Source: Halorubrum trapanicum
GTDB lineage: Archaea; Halobacteriota; Halobacteria; Halobacteriales; Haloferacaceae
Direction of reading: 5' to 3'
DNA length: 64,000 bases
Assembly (NCBI RefSeq): GCF_017873555.1
Contig: NZ_JAGGKE010000011.1
Coordinates: forward strand, 1-64,000
The translations under genes were made by a program, and so were the position numbers. The notes beneath the pieces are model-generated. The model had not been told where the DNA came from and did no database searches. It saw only the letters and a list, made by a program, of their open reading frames with translations. Shown here one piece after another: positions 8,323-17,371 of this stretch (the first letter of the stretch is position 1; each line of letters begins with the position of its first letter).

Positions 8323-8658
8323 ATGAGCGACGAGAGCGACGAAAGCCTCGCGGACCGAGTCGAGCGGTGGATGGTCGGACAGATGCCGATCATCCAGATG
8401 CACGGCGGCACGAGCGTCGTGCGCGAGGCGGACCCCGAGACGGGCGAGGTCGTCGTCGAACTCGGCGGCACCTGCTCCGGCTGCGGCATCTCGAACATCA
8501 CCGCCGACAACATTCGCCGCGACCTCATCATGGACTTCGACGAGGTCGACAACGTGACGGTCCGAACCGCCTCCTCCGGCGATCAGGGCGCCTCCACCGT
8601 CGAGGGCGGCCGCGGCGGCGAACTCAAACACGAGACCGAGTCCGCGAACCACTTCTGA
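8323..8658 (+). CDS. NifU C-terminal-like Fe-S scaffold protein
   Basis: This 111-residue protein resembles the NifU C-terminal (Nfu) domain. It has the metal-site motif [10 protein letters not shown] with Cys51 and Cys54, preceded by a beta strand (VVVELGGT), plus an RPMIQ-like region at MPIIQMHGG. Nfu proteins bind a cluster through the two cysteines and pass it to target proteins. The N- and C-terminal extensions are acidic. Two ferredoxin genes in the same window could be clients, but no operon link is seen. Confidence 0.85.
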   Translation: MSDESDESLADRVERWMVGQMPIIQMHGGTSVVREADPETGEVVVELGGTCSGCGISNITADNIRRDLIMDFDEVDNVTVRTASSGDQGASTVEGGRGGELKHETESANHF

Positions 8659-8681
8659 ACGCGGCGGGGTCGTTCCAGCCG

Positions 8682-10169
8682 CTACAACGCCTTCTCTAAC
8701 GCCGACGCGACGCTCCGCGCCTTCTCGGCGAGCGGCTCGGGGGTGTGGCCCGCCGCGACCGACTCGTCTAAGGCGTCGTCGTCGACGCGCTCGACCCGAC
8801 CGTCCGGCCGTTTCACCACGTCGACGTGGAGGTCCACGTAGCGGGCCGCGTCCGGGAACACCTCCACCGGCGTACAGACGTTGACGTACGTCCCGCGGAC
8901 GGTCCCGTCGCGGCCGCGGTACGTCGTCGGGTACCACCAGCGGCCCTCCTTCAGGCTCGTCTCGGCGACGTCGCCCGCCTCGCGGGCGACCCCCAGCCCG
9001 TCGTAGCTTCCGCCGCCGGTCATCTCACGCTCGACGGTGACGGTCCCGTCGACGTCGACCGCCGTGACCGTCCCCTCGCCGAGGGTGATCAGCCGCCCGT
9101 CCGGCTTCCCGTGGTCGATCCGGAGCGCGTCGCCCTCGCGCGGGCCGAACGCGTCGGCCACGACCGCGAACGGGAACTCGGCGTCGGGGTCGGGGTCGCA
9201 GAGCGCCTCTGCGAGGTCGACCCCGCCCGAGGCGTCGGCCGACCCCGCCTTCACGCGGTGGTGGCCCGGCATCGTCGCGGTCGCGGTCCGGCGCGCGTCG
9301 TCGAGTCCGGACCGGCTCTCGCGGCCGAACCAGGCCCAGACGCCGGCGTTGGGCACGGCGACCGGCGCGTCGCGGAGCCGGCTCCGGTCGTCGAGGACGC
9401 CGAGTCCCGCTCCGTCGCTCTCGCCGTCGCCTCCGGCCGCTCCGGTCCCCTCCTCCGACTCTGTCGCCGCGCGCAGCTCCTCGGCGGCCGCGACCGCCGC
9501 GTCGAGTCCGGCGGTCAGCGCCTCCGTGTCGGCGTCGACGGCCGAGGGTTGCCACACCGCTCGCCACCCCGCCGGCGGTTCGAGGTCGAGCAGGTCGAGC
9601 ATCCCCGACAGTTCTCGCGCGGCCTCGTCGTTGCGCGCGTCGACCCGCGTCCCCGACCCCGGTTCGAGCGCGACGAGGTCGCCGCCGACCCGCAGTTCCC
9701 CGGCGAGTTCGGGGCGGCGATCGGTCCACGGCGCCGCCGACTCGCGCACCTGGGTCCGGACCGGATCCCCGGACTCTATCCGGGCGTCGACGTCGCCGTA
9801 CGGGAGGTACCCCTCGGCGGCGGCGCCGTCGCCGACGCGGAGGTCGACGACGGCGCCGCCGCCGAGGGTCTCCGTCACCTCGCCGTCGAGGACGGCGCCG
9901 GGCGGGGTCGGGTCCGGCCACGCGAGCGCGTCGCGGCCCGCGCCGGTCAGGACCTCGCGGACCGCGTCGACCGCATCCGGGTCGCCGTGTGCGCCGACGC
10001 CCTGACGGTCCGCGCTCGTCCCGACCCGGACGTCCGGCGGCTCGGTTCCGAACGCGGCGTCGAAGCGCCGCCGGATCGGCGGCGAGGCGTCGACGACCTC
10101 GTGGCCCGAATCGAGCAGGCGCGCGGTGAGCGCCGTCGCGTAGATACCGCGGACGCGGGCTCGCGGCAT
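8682..10169 (-). CDS. Probable ribonuclease FAU-1 (RNase E/G-like, DUF402 C-terminus)
   Basis: The 495-residue protein begins PRARVRGIYATALTARLL, the usual start of archaeal FAU-1/AU-1 proteins, whose N-terminal half resembles the S1/RNase E region. The C-terminal half carries the DUF402 motif RYVDLHVDVVKRPDG before an LDES segment. FAU-1 binds AU-rich RNA and is implicated in 5S rRNA maturation in other archaea. The ATG at 10169 was chosen because upstream reading becomes Arg/Gly-rich and overlaps the next gene. The companion gene at 10172 lies two bases upstream, so the pair form an operon. Confidence 0.85.
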   Translation of the reverse strand: MPRARVRGIYATALTARLLDSGHEVVDASPPIRRRFDAAFGTEPPDVRVGTSADRQGVGAHGDPDAVDAVREVLTGAGRDALAWPDPTPPGAVLDGEVTETLGGGAVVDLRVGDGAAAEGYLPYGDVDARIESGDPVRTQVRESAAPWTDRRPELAGELRVGGDLVALEPGSGTRVDARNDEAARELSGMLDLLDLEPPAGWRAVWQPSAVDADTEALTAGLDAAVAAAEELRAATESEEGTGAAGGDGESDGAGLGVLDDRSRLRDAPVAVPNAGVWAWFGRESRSGLDDARRTATATMPGHHRVKAGSADASGGVDLAEALCDPDPDAEFPFAVVADAFGPREGDALRIDHGKPDGRLITLGEGTVTAVDVDGTVTVEREMTGGGSYDGLGVAREAGDVAETSLKEGRWWYPTTYRGRDGTVRGTYVNVCTPVEVFPDAARYVDLHVDVVKRPDGRVERVDDDALDESVAAGHTPEPLAEKARSVASALEKAL

Positions 10170-10171
10170 CG

Positions 10172-10567
10172 TCAGAGGTCCTCGCGCTCGCGCGCGAACC
10201 GAACCCGGTCGTTCACCGTGTCGCCGAGTGAGAGTTCGACGACGACCGGATCGTCGCCGTCCTCGCTCGCTCGGAGGATTCGACCGCCCTCGACGGGGAC
10301 GCCCCACCCGTCGAGCGAGAGGTAGCCGCGGAGGTCGCTCCCGTGGGTGAACAGGTCGACGTCGGCGGTCGCGTGCTCTTGGATCGCCGTCGCGCTGTGG
10401 GCCGGCTCCATGTCCGAGTAGTAGGGACCGTCGCCGTCGAAGAACGCCCGGAGGCGGTCCGCGTCGCGGGCGACGAGTTCGGCGGCGCGGTCCGAGGCGT
10501 CGGCGACGGCGTCCGCGTCCAGTCCGGCCTCTCGGAGGGCCTGCTGGACCCGTGGATCGAAGTGCAT
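10172..10567 (-). CDS. Haloarchaeal conserved protein of unknown function
   Basis: A 131-residue acidic soluble protein starting MHFDPRVQQAL. An alpha-helical first half (many Ala, Asp, Arg) is followed by a beta-rich half with HGSDLRGYLSLDGWGVPVE. It precedes the FAU-1 gene by two bases, which suggests joint expression and possibly an RNA-related role. I cannot name its activity. Confidence 0.65.
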   Translation of the reverse strand: MHFDPRVQQALREAGLDADAVADASDRAAELVARDADRLRAFFDGDGPYYSDMEPAHSATAIQEHATADVDLFTHGSDLRGYLSLDGWGVPVEGGRILRASEDGDDPVVVELSLGDTVNDRVRFAREREDL

Positions 10568-10695
10568 ACCCCGCCTTCGGCCGCCGCCGTTTCAATCCTG
10601 TCGGCCGCGTCGCGGTCGTGTCGTTCCGCCCCTCACCACGTCCGCCTCCCGGATACCGCCCATCAATTAAGTCACCGGGGGGGCAATCGGCTCGC

Positions 10696-11706
10696 ATGCC
10701 ATCCGAGGAGGACCCAATCGCGTCCCGGGCCGACGACGACCGCGACCTCTACGACGTCGCGACCTGGGAGGAGCGGACTTCCCTCGACGGGCTGTCGGTC
10801 GCGCTGTACTGGCTGCTCACGCGCTCGGCGAAGGCCGGGATCGTCCTCGTCGCGCTCGTCGGGCTTCTCGCGATCCTCGGCTCGTTCGGGTTGGGGCTGC
10901 TGTTCGACCCGACCATCGCGATCCTCCTCGGTCTCTCCGTGATCCCCGCGCTCGGTCTGGCCGCCTACGTGTACGTCTCGGACGTCACGACCGCCGAGCC
11001 GCTGTCGCTGCTGGTGGCGACGTTCCTGCTGTCGATCCTCACCGCGACGTTCGCGGCGATACTGAACAGCCTGCTCCAGCCGTACTTCCAGCCGTTCGGC
11101 TTCCTCGGGCTCGTCGTCTTCTTCTTCGTCGTCGTCGGTCCGATAGAGGAGTCGGTGAAGCTGCTCGCGGTGCGGCTGTACGCCTACACCGACGCCCGGT
11201 TCGACGCGGTCATCGACGGCGCCGTCTACGGCGCCATCGCGGGTCTCGGCTTCGTCGTCATCGAGAACTTCGTGTACATCGCCCAGAACGTCGACCTCGC
11301 GGAGCTGACGGTCGGTATCGCGGCGCTCGGCGCCGGCGACGGCATCGCGGCGCTCCGGGCGCTCGCGGGACCGGGTCACGTCATCTACTCGGCGTTCGCG
11401 GGCTACTACTTGGGGCTGGCGAAGTTCAACCCGGAGCACCGCGGCCCGATCATCGTCAAGGGGCTCGTCCTCGCGGCGGCGATCCACGCGTTGTACAACA
11501 CGCTCGTCGGCCCGGTGACGGCCGTCGCCTCGCAGCTGCTCGGTCTCCCGCAGGTCCTCGCGCTGTTCGGGTTCGTCCTCGTCTTCCAGGGCGCGTTCGG
11601 CTACGTGCTCCTCCGCAAGATCCGGCGGTACCGCGACACGTACCTCGAGACGCGCGACGCGGTCGATCCCGAGGTCGAGCCGGAGCTAACCGAGTTCGAG
11701 CAGTAG
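10696..11706 (+). CDS. PrsW-family intramembrane protease
   Basis: The 336-residue polytopic protein has about eight hydrophobic helices. It carries the PrsW signature: Glu-Glu in VVGPIEESVKLLAVRLY, a second acidic site in VIENFVYI, His in GPGHVIYSAFAGYYLG and His in AIHALYN. PrsW is a membrane-embedded glutamic-type protease that cuts anti-sigma factors in Bacillus. The archaeal substrate is unknown. The ATG at 10696 follows a TATA-like AATTAAG about 25 bases upstream. Both ends are hydrophilic and acidic. Confidence 0.88.
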   Translation: MPSEEDPIASRADDDRDLYDVATWEERTSLDGLSVALYWLLTRSAKAGIVLVALVGLLAILGSFGLGLLFDPTIAILLGLSVIPALGLAAYVYVSDVTTAEPLSLLVATFLLSILTATFAAILNSLLQPYFQPFGFLGLVVFFFVVVGPIEESVKLLAVRLYAYTDARFDAVIDGAVYGAIAGLGFVVIENFVYIAQNVDLAELTVGIAALGAGDGIAALRALAGPGHVIYSAFAGYYLGLAKFNPEHRGPIIVKGLVLAAAIHALYNTLVGPVTAVASQLLGLPQVLALFGFVLVFQGAFGYVLLRKIRRYRDTYLETRDAVDPEVEPELTEFEQ

Positions 11707-11739
11707 CCCGCGAAACTCACCGCTCCGGTCTCCCGCCCG

Positions 11740-12717
11740 TCAGGGCGGACTCTCGACCCGCGAGCGGTCGCCCGTCCCGCCCGTCAGCGCGCTCGCGAGG
11801 GCGCCCTTCACGACCACCTCGTCGCCGAGGTCGGTGAGCCGCACCTCCGGGACGTTGATGAACACCATCTCGGGGAGCTTCTCGCGGATCGGGTCGAGGA
11901 CGCGCTTGGGGTTGTTGAGCGCGACCGCGCCGCCGACGCTCACGACCAGCGGGGCGTACGCGTGGATGACGTTGGAGATCCCCATGGCGTTCCAGTGGGC
12001 GACCTGATCTATCACGTGGTCGGCGAACGTGTCCTCGCCCGCCGCCTCGAACACGTCGACCGCGGAGAAGTCGGGGTCCTCGACCGGCAGGCTCGTCTCT
12101 ATCGGGTCCTCCTCGTACAGTTCGCGGGCGTACTTCGGGATGTTGTTCCCCGAGCAGTACCCCTCCCAGTGGCCGTCCAGCCCGCAGCCGCAGGTCATGA
12201 ACCCGTGCGGGTCGACGGTCATGTGGCCGACCTCGCCGGCGTTGCCGTCCCACCCCGAGAGCACGTTGCCGTCGACGGCGACGCCGGCGCCGATCCCCGA
12301 GGAGATGGTGAGATACACCATGTCGTCGGGGTTGCGTTCGGAGTGGAACCGCTCGCCGATGACGCCCGCGATGGTGTCGTTGTGGAGGTACACCTCGTCG
12401 GTGTCGAGCAGCCGGCCGACCGGGCCGACGAGCGGGATGCGCTCGACGGTGTCCGGGAGGTTCGCGGGACCCTGGACGATCCCCTCCGCCAGGTCGAGCG
12501 GGCCGATAGAGCCGATCCCGGCCGCGACCGCCTCGCTGGGTGCGATCCCCGCGTCCGCGCTGGCCGCTCGAATCACCTCCAAGACGGCCTCCGTGACGGC
12601 GATTCCGTTCGGTCCCCGCGGGGTGTCTCGCGACGCGGAGCCGAGGATCGCCGCGGTCTCGTCGCCGACGACCGCCCGGACGTTCGTCGCCCCGAGATCG
12701 ACGCCCACGTAGTACAT
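11740..12717 (-). CDS. ROK-family sugar kinase, probable glucokinase
   Basis: The 325-residue protein has the ROK phosphate-binding loop VGVDLGATNVRA, the catalytic Asp114 in LHNDTIAG, and the zinc-site region GHMTVDP with CGCGLDGHWEGY. In most ROK proteins the site is C-x-C-G-x2-G-C-x-E; here the third Cys is replaced by His183, with Cys176, Cys178 and His165 kept. ROK enzymes phosphorylate hexoses with ATP; glucose is the likely substrate because no DNA-binding domain is present. The ATG at 12717 puts the phosphate loop at residue 4. Confidence 0.85.
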   Translation of the reverse strand: MYYVGVDLGATNVRAVVGDETAAILGSASRDTPRGPNGIAVTEAVLEVIRAASADAGIAPSEAVAAGIGSIGPLDLAEGIVQGPANLPDTVERIPLVGPVGRLLDTDEVYLHNDTIAGVIGERFHSERNPDDMVYLTISSGIGAGVAVDGNVLSGWDGNAGEVGHMTVDPHGFMTCGCGLDGHWEGYCSGNNIPKYARELYEEDPIETSLPVEDPDFSAVDVFEAAGEDTFADHVIDQVAHWNAMGISNVIHAYAPLVVSVGGAVALNNPKRVLDPIREKLPEMVFINVPEVRLTDLGDEVVVKGALASALTGGTGDRSRVESPP

Positions 12718-12806
12718 CGGGTGTAAGGGCGGACCCGTCTCACTTAAGCGGGACGCTTCGCGCGGTCGAGCGGGAATAAAAACGAGCCGTCTCCAGCGAA
12801 ATCGCG

Positions 12807-13265
12807 TTACGAGGCGGTCTCGCGGACGAACGTTACCGGACACGGCGCCGAGAGCATGACCTTCTGCGCCGCGCTGCCGAAGACGGCCTTCCCGGTCGGC
12901 GAGCGGCGCCGACCGCCGACGACGACGCGGTCGGCTCCGAGGCCTTCGGCGGTCTCGACGACCTCGTCCGCGAGGTCGCCGACCGCGCCGCGGACCGAGT
13001 GTCGCACGCCGGCCGCGGAGAGGATCTCCGAGAGCTCTCGGGTGGTCCTGTGTCGTTCCGCGACCGCGTCGGGCGTCGAGTTCTCGCCGTCCGCGTCGAA
13101 GCCGAGCTTCGCGCGGGTCTCGTCGAACTCCTCCTCGCCGAACACGTGGGTCAACACGACTTCGGCGTCCGCCGGCTCCGCGAGCGCGATGATCTCCTCT
13201 GCGAGCCGCTCGGTGCGTTTCTCGTCTTCGGTGCCGACCGCCAGTACAACCGTTTCGATGCTCAT
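12807..13265 (-). CDS. Universal stress protein (UspA family)
   Basis: This 152-residue single-domain Usp begins IETVVLAVGTEDEKRTERL. It ends with an ATP-binding-type signature, VVGGRRRSPTGKAVFGSAAQ, followed by VMLSAPCPVTFV, matching G-x2-G-x9-G-[S/T]. The intact loop suggests it can bind ATP. Haloarchaea carry many Usp paralogues and the individual role cannot be told. It is monocistronic, with 200 bp of AT-richer non-coding DNA upstream that probably holds its promoter. Confidence 0.9.
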   Translation of the reverse strand: MSIETVVLAVGTEDEKRTERLAEEIIALAEPADAEVVLTHVFGEEEFDETRAKLGFDADGENSTPDAVAERHRTTRELSEILSAAGVRHSVRGAVGDLADEVVETAEGLGADRVVVGGRRRSPTGKAVFGSAAQKVMLSAPCPVTFVRETAS

Positions 13266-13461
13266 ACACGCCTTTCGCCTCCGACCGAGTTAAGTGTAGC
13301 GGAGTTTTAACTCAAATCCGAATAAACATTTAATCGATCGATCCTGACACTCTCACGGCCGCGAGGCTCCGGTTCCGACGGCTGCCGGTCGGACGAGCGA
13401 GGCGCTACGGGCGCTCCGAACGGCTCTCGACGAGAGAAGGGCGGCTCCGGCGGCGGGCGGA

Positions 13462-13887
13462 TCAGTAGTCGGGCGCGTCGTCCTCGACTTCGCGCTTCAG
13501 CGAGTCGCGGCGGGACTTCGCGTCGCGGCCGGTCGCCGCCAGTAAGAACTCGTTTTTCGCGTCGACGGCGTCCGCGGCGGCGTCGGCGTTCCCCTCGGCG
13601 ATGACTTCCTCGGCGGGCCGCTCCTCGAAGTGGACCGCCAGCTTGTCCTTCTTGCTCCCGTACTCGGCGGCGCCCGCGACGATTCGCTCGAACACCGGGT
13701 TGTCGGGGTCCTCGACGACGTACAGCTCGTGGCCGTCGTACTCCTCGGTGTCCGTGACATCGCCGAAGTACTCCTCGATGGAACCTTTCAGGTCCGGCAT
13801 CCGGTCGTCCAGATGCTCGCCGCGGCGCATCTTGTACTGCTTCATGCCGCGACCGTTCGACAGGCCGGCGTAAACCAGTTTCGTCAC
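13462..13887 (-). CDS. DUF5611-like conserved protein
   Basis: A 141-residue acidic protein whose core, KQYKMRRGEHLDDRMPDL followed by IEEYFG, matches a short euryarchaeal family I know as DUF5611. It continues with LYVVEDPDNPVFERIVAG. Homologues often begin at the Met of MKQYKMRR (base 13845), so the first 14 residues may not be translated. The function is unknown. The sequence suggests one compact alpha/beta domain with a charged helical tail. Confidence 0.75.
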   Translation of the reverse strand: MTKLVYAGLSNGRGMKQYKMRRGEHLDDRMPDLKGSIEEYFGDVTDTEEYDGHELYVVEDPDNPVFERIVAGAAEYGSKKDKLAVHFEERPAEEVIAEGNADAAADAVDAKNEFLLAATGRDAKSRRDSLKREVEDDAPDY

Positions 13888-13940
13888 GGCCGCTCGGCCG
13901 CCGACGCGGCCTTTTACCGGATTACCGGCCGATCGTCGGA

Positions 13941-15077
13941 CTATCGGGGCCGCTCGTCGACGTACCCGCGCTTACACTCCGGACAGATGTCTCCCGCGCG
14001 CATGGAGCTGCCGTCCGCGGCTCGGACCATACCGCACTCCGGACAGTAGTACTCCGTCGGCTCGTCTCCGCCCGCCGTCTCCAGGTCGGGACTCTCCCCG
14101 CGGGTGATCCCCGTTCCGCCCTCACCGCCCGCGTCGAACGCCACGGCCTCCGCGTCGTCCGGCGCTTCGACGTACTCCGTCTCCGCCGACTCCCCGTCTC
14201 GCCCCGCCGCGGCCTCCGGGGTGAGTCCGCCGCCGAACTCCACGTCGGCCTCGCCGCCCTCGCCGACCTCCGCGCTGAACCCCTCGTCTTCGCCCCCGTT
14301 GTCGGGCCACGCGGCCCGCTCGTCGGCGTCGGCGTCCGCCTCGTCGACCGACGGCCACGCCCCTCGTTCCCGGTCGCCGGCCGACTCCCCGTCCTCGTCG
14401 AGGATCACGCCGTCGTCGCTCTCCGCGTCCGGTTCGGCGCTCGACGCGGACTCCGGTTCGGCGTCGGTCGCGGGCGACCCGCCGGACGCCGACCCTTCGC
14501 CCGCGTCCAAAAGCTCGGTGTCCTCGTCCGCTCGGCTCGGTCCCGTCGACGCCGACTCGCCCGCGGCGTCCGGACCATCCGCCGGTCCCGTCGGGGTCTC
14601 GACCTCCCCCGGATCCGGCCCGGCGTCGGCCGTTTCGGTCCCCTCGTCGCCAGACGGTCCGTCGTCGATGATTACCGCGTCGTCGGTCCCGGCTCCCGGC
14701 TCCTCGTCGAGCGTCACCCCGTCACCGGCGCCCGCGGCCTCGTCCGCGTCGCCGCGTCCCGGCGCCGCGCCGACGCCCGCGGTCCCATCGGCGTCGACCG
14801 CGGCTTCGCCCTCACCCGGAGCCGCCGGTCCCCCCGCGGTCCCGCGGTCACCCTCGCCCGCCGGGTCGGTCTCGCCGGTCGCGTTCGCGGCGGCCTCGTC
14901 GGCCAGTTGCTCCATCGTCGTCACCTCGGTATTCTCGCTGACGATCTGCGTCTCGCCGCAGCGAGCGCAGGTCTTCACCTCCTTGACGGTCGTGACGACC
15001 TCGTCGCCGTCCTCCTCGCGTTCCCGCTGGAGTTCGGGTTCGCCGAAGTCGTGTCCGAGCAGACACCTGAGTCCCAT
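13941..15077 (-). CDS. Haloarchaeal zinc-ribbon protein with long acidic linker
   Basis: The 378-residue protein starts MGLRCLLGHDFGEPE. It carries a CxxC pair (CARCG, about residue 37), then about 270 residues of low-complexity Asp/Glu/Gly/Ala/Pro sequence, and ends with a clear zinc ribbon (YYCPECGMVR and DICPECKRGYVDERPR). The two end modules are conserved-looking and the middle is not. It may be a nucleic-acid or protein-binding adaptor; no enzyme motif is seen. I associate this architecture with a haloarchaeal DUF family but am unsure of the number. Confidence 0.7.
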   Translation of the reverse strand: MGLRCLLGHDFGEPELQREREEDGDEVVTTVKEVKTCARCGETQIVSENTEVTTMEQLADEAAANATGETDPAGEGDRGTAGGPAAPGEGEAAVDADGTAGVGAAPGRGDADEAAGAGDGVTLDEEPGAGTDDAVIIDDGPSGDEGTETADAGPDPGEVETPTGPADGPDAAGESASTGPSRADEDTELLDAGEGSASGGSPATDAEPESASSAEPDAESDDGVILDEDGESAGDRERGAWPSVDEADADADERAAWPDNGGEDEGFSAEVGEGGEADVEFGGGLTPEAAAGRDGESAETEYVEAPDDAEAVAFDAGGEGGTGITRGESPDLETAGGDEPTEYYCPECGMVRAADGSSMRAGDICPECKRGYVDERPR

Positions 15078-15237
15078 TGTGCCACCCTGCGGTTCCGAGG
15101 GTAAAAAACGCCCCGTCGGCGTCCGACGCTCGGCACACGACCGTTATCGCGGGACGGCGCCGGTCGAGCGCCCGGTTCGGTCGTCGCGGCCCGCGGACAC
15201 AGGCTCTTTGTGGATCGCTCTCGTACCGTGTATCCAC

Positions 15238-15552
15238 ATGCCTACCGTATCCTATCAGGGCGAGGAAATCGAGTGCGAGAAGGGCACCGTCTTACGCGAC
15301 GTGCTCAAGGAGGCCGGTCTCTCCGTCTACAACGGCAAGATGGAGCAGCTCAACTGTCGGGGAAGCGGGTCGTGCGGCTCCTGTGCGGTTCAGGTCGACG
15401 GCGAGGTCAGCGAGCCGGGCAAAAAGGAGCGCGCCCGCCTCTGGTTCCCGCCGCACCACCCGAACCACGACGTTCGCCTCGCCTGTCAGACGAAAGTCGA
15501 GGGCGACGTCGAGGTGACGAAGGGCCGCGGTCTCTTCGGGCAGCACATCTGA
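15238..15552 (+). CDS. Soluble 2Fe-2S ferredoxin
   Basis: This 104-residue protein has the ligand set Cys40, Cys46, Cys49 and Cys83 (C-x5-C-x2-C-x33-C) in LNCRGSGSCGSCAV and RLACQT. It lacks a membrane helix. The C-x5-C spacing and basic KKERARLWF segment set it apart from the plant-type ferredoxin at 7118, so it may serve a different partner. It stands alone as a short transcription unit. Confidence 0.9.
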   Translation: MPTVSYQGEEIECEKGTVLRDVLKEAGLSVYNGKMEQLNCRGSGSCGSCAVQVDGEVSEPGKKERARLWFPPHHPNHDVRLACQTKVEGDVEVTKGRGLFGQHI

Positions 15553-15754
15553 GCGCGGCCGCTCCCGTCGATTTTGTAGGTCCACCGCGAACGCCGTCCA
15601 CGCGACGGGCGGCACACGCGGCAAGCGGAGCGCTGGTCGGTGATAAAATACGGCCGCGGCGGACGCGAAGCCCGTGACGCGGACGAAAACGTTTGGTACC
15701 GTGTGTCAGAGTCGCGTTCGGCGTCAGCCGGACCGACCCACCTTTCGGATCGGC

Positions 15755-15949
15755 TTACTGCCGAACGACGTTAGTCGCGCGGGGGCCCTTCTCGGAGGAC
15801 TCGATGTCGAACTCGAGCTCCTGGCCCTCTTCGAGGTCCGGGCCGCCGACGTCTTCCATGTGGAAGAACACGTCGTCGTCCGCGTCGTCAGTCTCGATAA
15901 ATCCGTAGCCGCCAGTGTCGTTGAAGAAATCAACCTTTCCGGTCGCCAT
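15755..15949 (-). CDS. cspA: Cold-shock domain protein CspA
   Basis: The 64-residue protein is a single cold-shock domain: MATGKVDFFNDTGGYGFI gives RNP1-like aromatic residues, and DVFFHMEDV is RNP2. It binds single-stranded RNA or DNA through the exposed Phe/His/Tyr face. The start at 15949 gives the canonical N-terminus. A TATA-like CCTTATGC on the minus strand about 27 bases upstream supports it as the start of a leaderless message. Confidence 0.95.
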   Translation of the reverse strand: MATGKVDFFNDTGGYGFIETDDADDDVFFHMEDVGGPDLEEGQELEFDIESSEKGPRATNVVRQ

Positions 15950-16161
15950 TGCGATTACAGCGAGGCGCCGGCCGGGCATAAGGATTGCGAGTGTACAGTT
16001 ACCACGTCTCTCTGCGGACGTTCTTCTTCGAAAAGCCCCGGTTATGGGGAATTACATTGACCGTACGACGAATTTCCAATGCTATCCCGACCGATACGTC
16101 GGCTTCTCTGACTACCCCTCCGACACTGACGTTTATCCTTCCGGCCGCGAAAGCGCCGTGC

Positions 16162-16737
16162 GTGTCTCGCACGTCTCGCGCGGCCGGTCCCGCCCTCTCC
16201 CTCCGAGAGAACGGTCCCGCGCTGCTGGTCCCGGCGGCGTGGGGCGTCGCCGCGGGGGCGGTCCTCGGCGTCGTCTCCGCGCACGCGCTGTTCGTCGCGC
16301 ACGTCGTCATGAGCCTCCTGCTCGTCGCCTTCGTCGTCGCCTCGTGGCGCGACATGGCCACGGGCGTCCTCCGCGCGTGGAAGTTGGTGATCCTCGCGGG
16401 GACGCCGGTCACGCTCGCGGGCGTCGCCGGGCTCCTCGCGCGCGACGGGACCGTGCCGGCGCTCGCGGCCGCGGTCCCGGCCGACGCGCTCCTCGCCGTC
16501 GCCTTCTACGGGTGGATGCTGCTGCCCGCGCCCGCGTTCGTCTACACGGGCCTGCGCGACCCGGAAGTCCCGCGCTCGACGGTCCACCACGCCGCGGCCG
16601 CGTGTTCGGTCGCCGGTGCCGTCGTCGCCGCGCTCGCGGCCTCCGCGACCGGCGTCGTCACCGGGGTCGCGCTTGTCGGTATCGGCCAGACTGCGGGGAT
16701 CCTCGCGGCGACCGCCCTGTACTCGCTCCCCGAATGA
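16162..16737 (+). CDS. Polytopic membrane protein of unknown function
   Basis: A 191-residue protein with about five hydrophobic helices, rich in Ala and Val. The proposed GTG start lies 27 bases after a TATA-like GTTTATCC (16131-16138), fitting a leaderless transcript; the preceding in-frame sequence is not hydrophobic and looks non-coding. The stop overlaps the ATG of the zinc-finger gene at 16734 (ATGA), so the two are translationally coupled. I recognise no transporter or enzyme signature. Confidence 0.65.
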   Translation: MSRTSRAAGPALSLRENGPALLVPAAWGVAAGAVLGVVSAHALFVAHVVMSLLLVAFVVASWRDMATGVLRAWKLVILAGTPVTLAGVAGLLARDGTVPALAAAVPADALLAVAFYGWMLLPAPAFVYTGLRDPEVPRSTVHHAAAACSVAGAVVAALAASATGVVTGVALVGIGQTAGILAATALYSLPE

Positions 16738-16901
16738 CCGACGCTGACACCTACGACTGCGGGACGTGCGGCGCGAGCGTCGCCGCCGCGGACGCCCGCC
16801 GCTCCGAACCGTTCGGCGACCTCGACGCCGACACGTGGCAGACGCTGAACTGCCCGCACTGCGGCGACCGGCTCGCGACCGTCTTCGTCGGCGACGAGTG
16901 A
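16734..16901 (+). CDS. Small CxxC zinc-finger protein
   Basis: A 55-residue protein with two CxxC knuckles: YDCGTCGAS at residues 8-16 and NCPHCGDR near residue 40. The pairs could bind one zinc ion. It overlaps the membrane-protein gene by four bases (ATGA). Such micro-proteins are abundant in haloarchaea and several affect metabolism or growth when deleted, but nothing here points to a specific role. Confidence 0.75.
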   Translation: MTDADTYDCGTCGASVAAADARRSEPFGDLDADTWQTLNCPHCGDRLATVFVGDE

Positions 16902-16985
16902 GTCGGGGTCGCCGCCCGAACCTACCACTCCCACGGGCCGTGCTGACTCCCCACATTATCTACGTGTTCGCCCCGTAGTGGTCCC

Positions 16986-17279
16986 ATGGTCGACGTCGGC
17001 ACGCTCTCCCTCGTCGCGACCGGCGCGCTGCTGCTCTTCGCGCTGGCCGTCGGGATTCGGGTCCTCGCCGGGATCTTCCGGGATGGCCGCGAGCGAAGCC
17101 GCAAGCGACGCGAGGGTGAGATCGACCGCTACACCGAGGACCCCGTCTACGACCGCGACCCGCCGGATCCGGACGCCGACGGAGCGGCGCCCGCTACCTG
17201 TCCGCAGTGCGGCGCGGAGAACGCGTCCGAGTTCGCCTACTGCCGCGAGTGCGCGGCGCCGCTGGGGCCGAATCCGTGA
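16986..17279 (+). CDS. Single-helix membrane protein with C-terminal zinc ribbon
   Basis: This 97-residue protein has one N-terminal membrane helix (about 5-28), a basic juxtamembrane segment (GRERSRKRREG) that places the rest in the cytoplasm, an acidic spacer and a C-terminal zinc ribbon (CPQCGAEN and CRECAAPLG). A small membrane-bound adaptor is likely. It probably follows the two preceding genes on the plus strand but has its own gap of 84 bp. Confidence 0.75.
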   Translation: MVDVGTLSLVATGALLLFALAVGIRVLAGIFRDGRERSRKRREGEIDRYTEDPVYDRDPPDPDADGAAPATCPQCGAENASEFAYCRECAAPLGPNP

Positions 17280-17371
17280 CCGCTCCGATATCTGTGTTCG
17301 CGGAACCGGTCTCTCTTGAATATCTGAACTATACAAAATTATTTGAGTCGTACGGTACAACGTCCGGTCGA

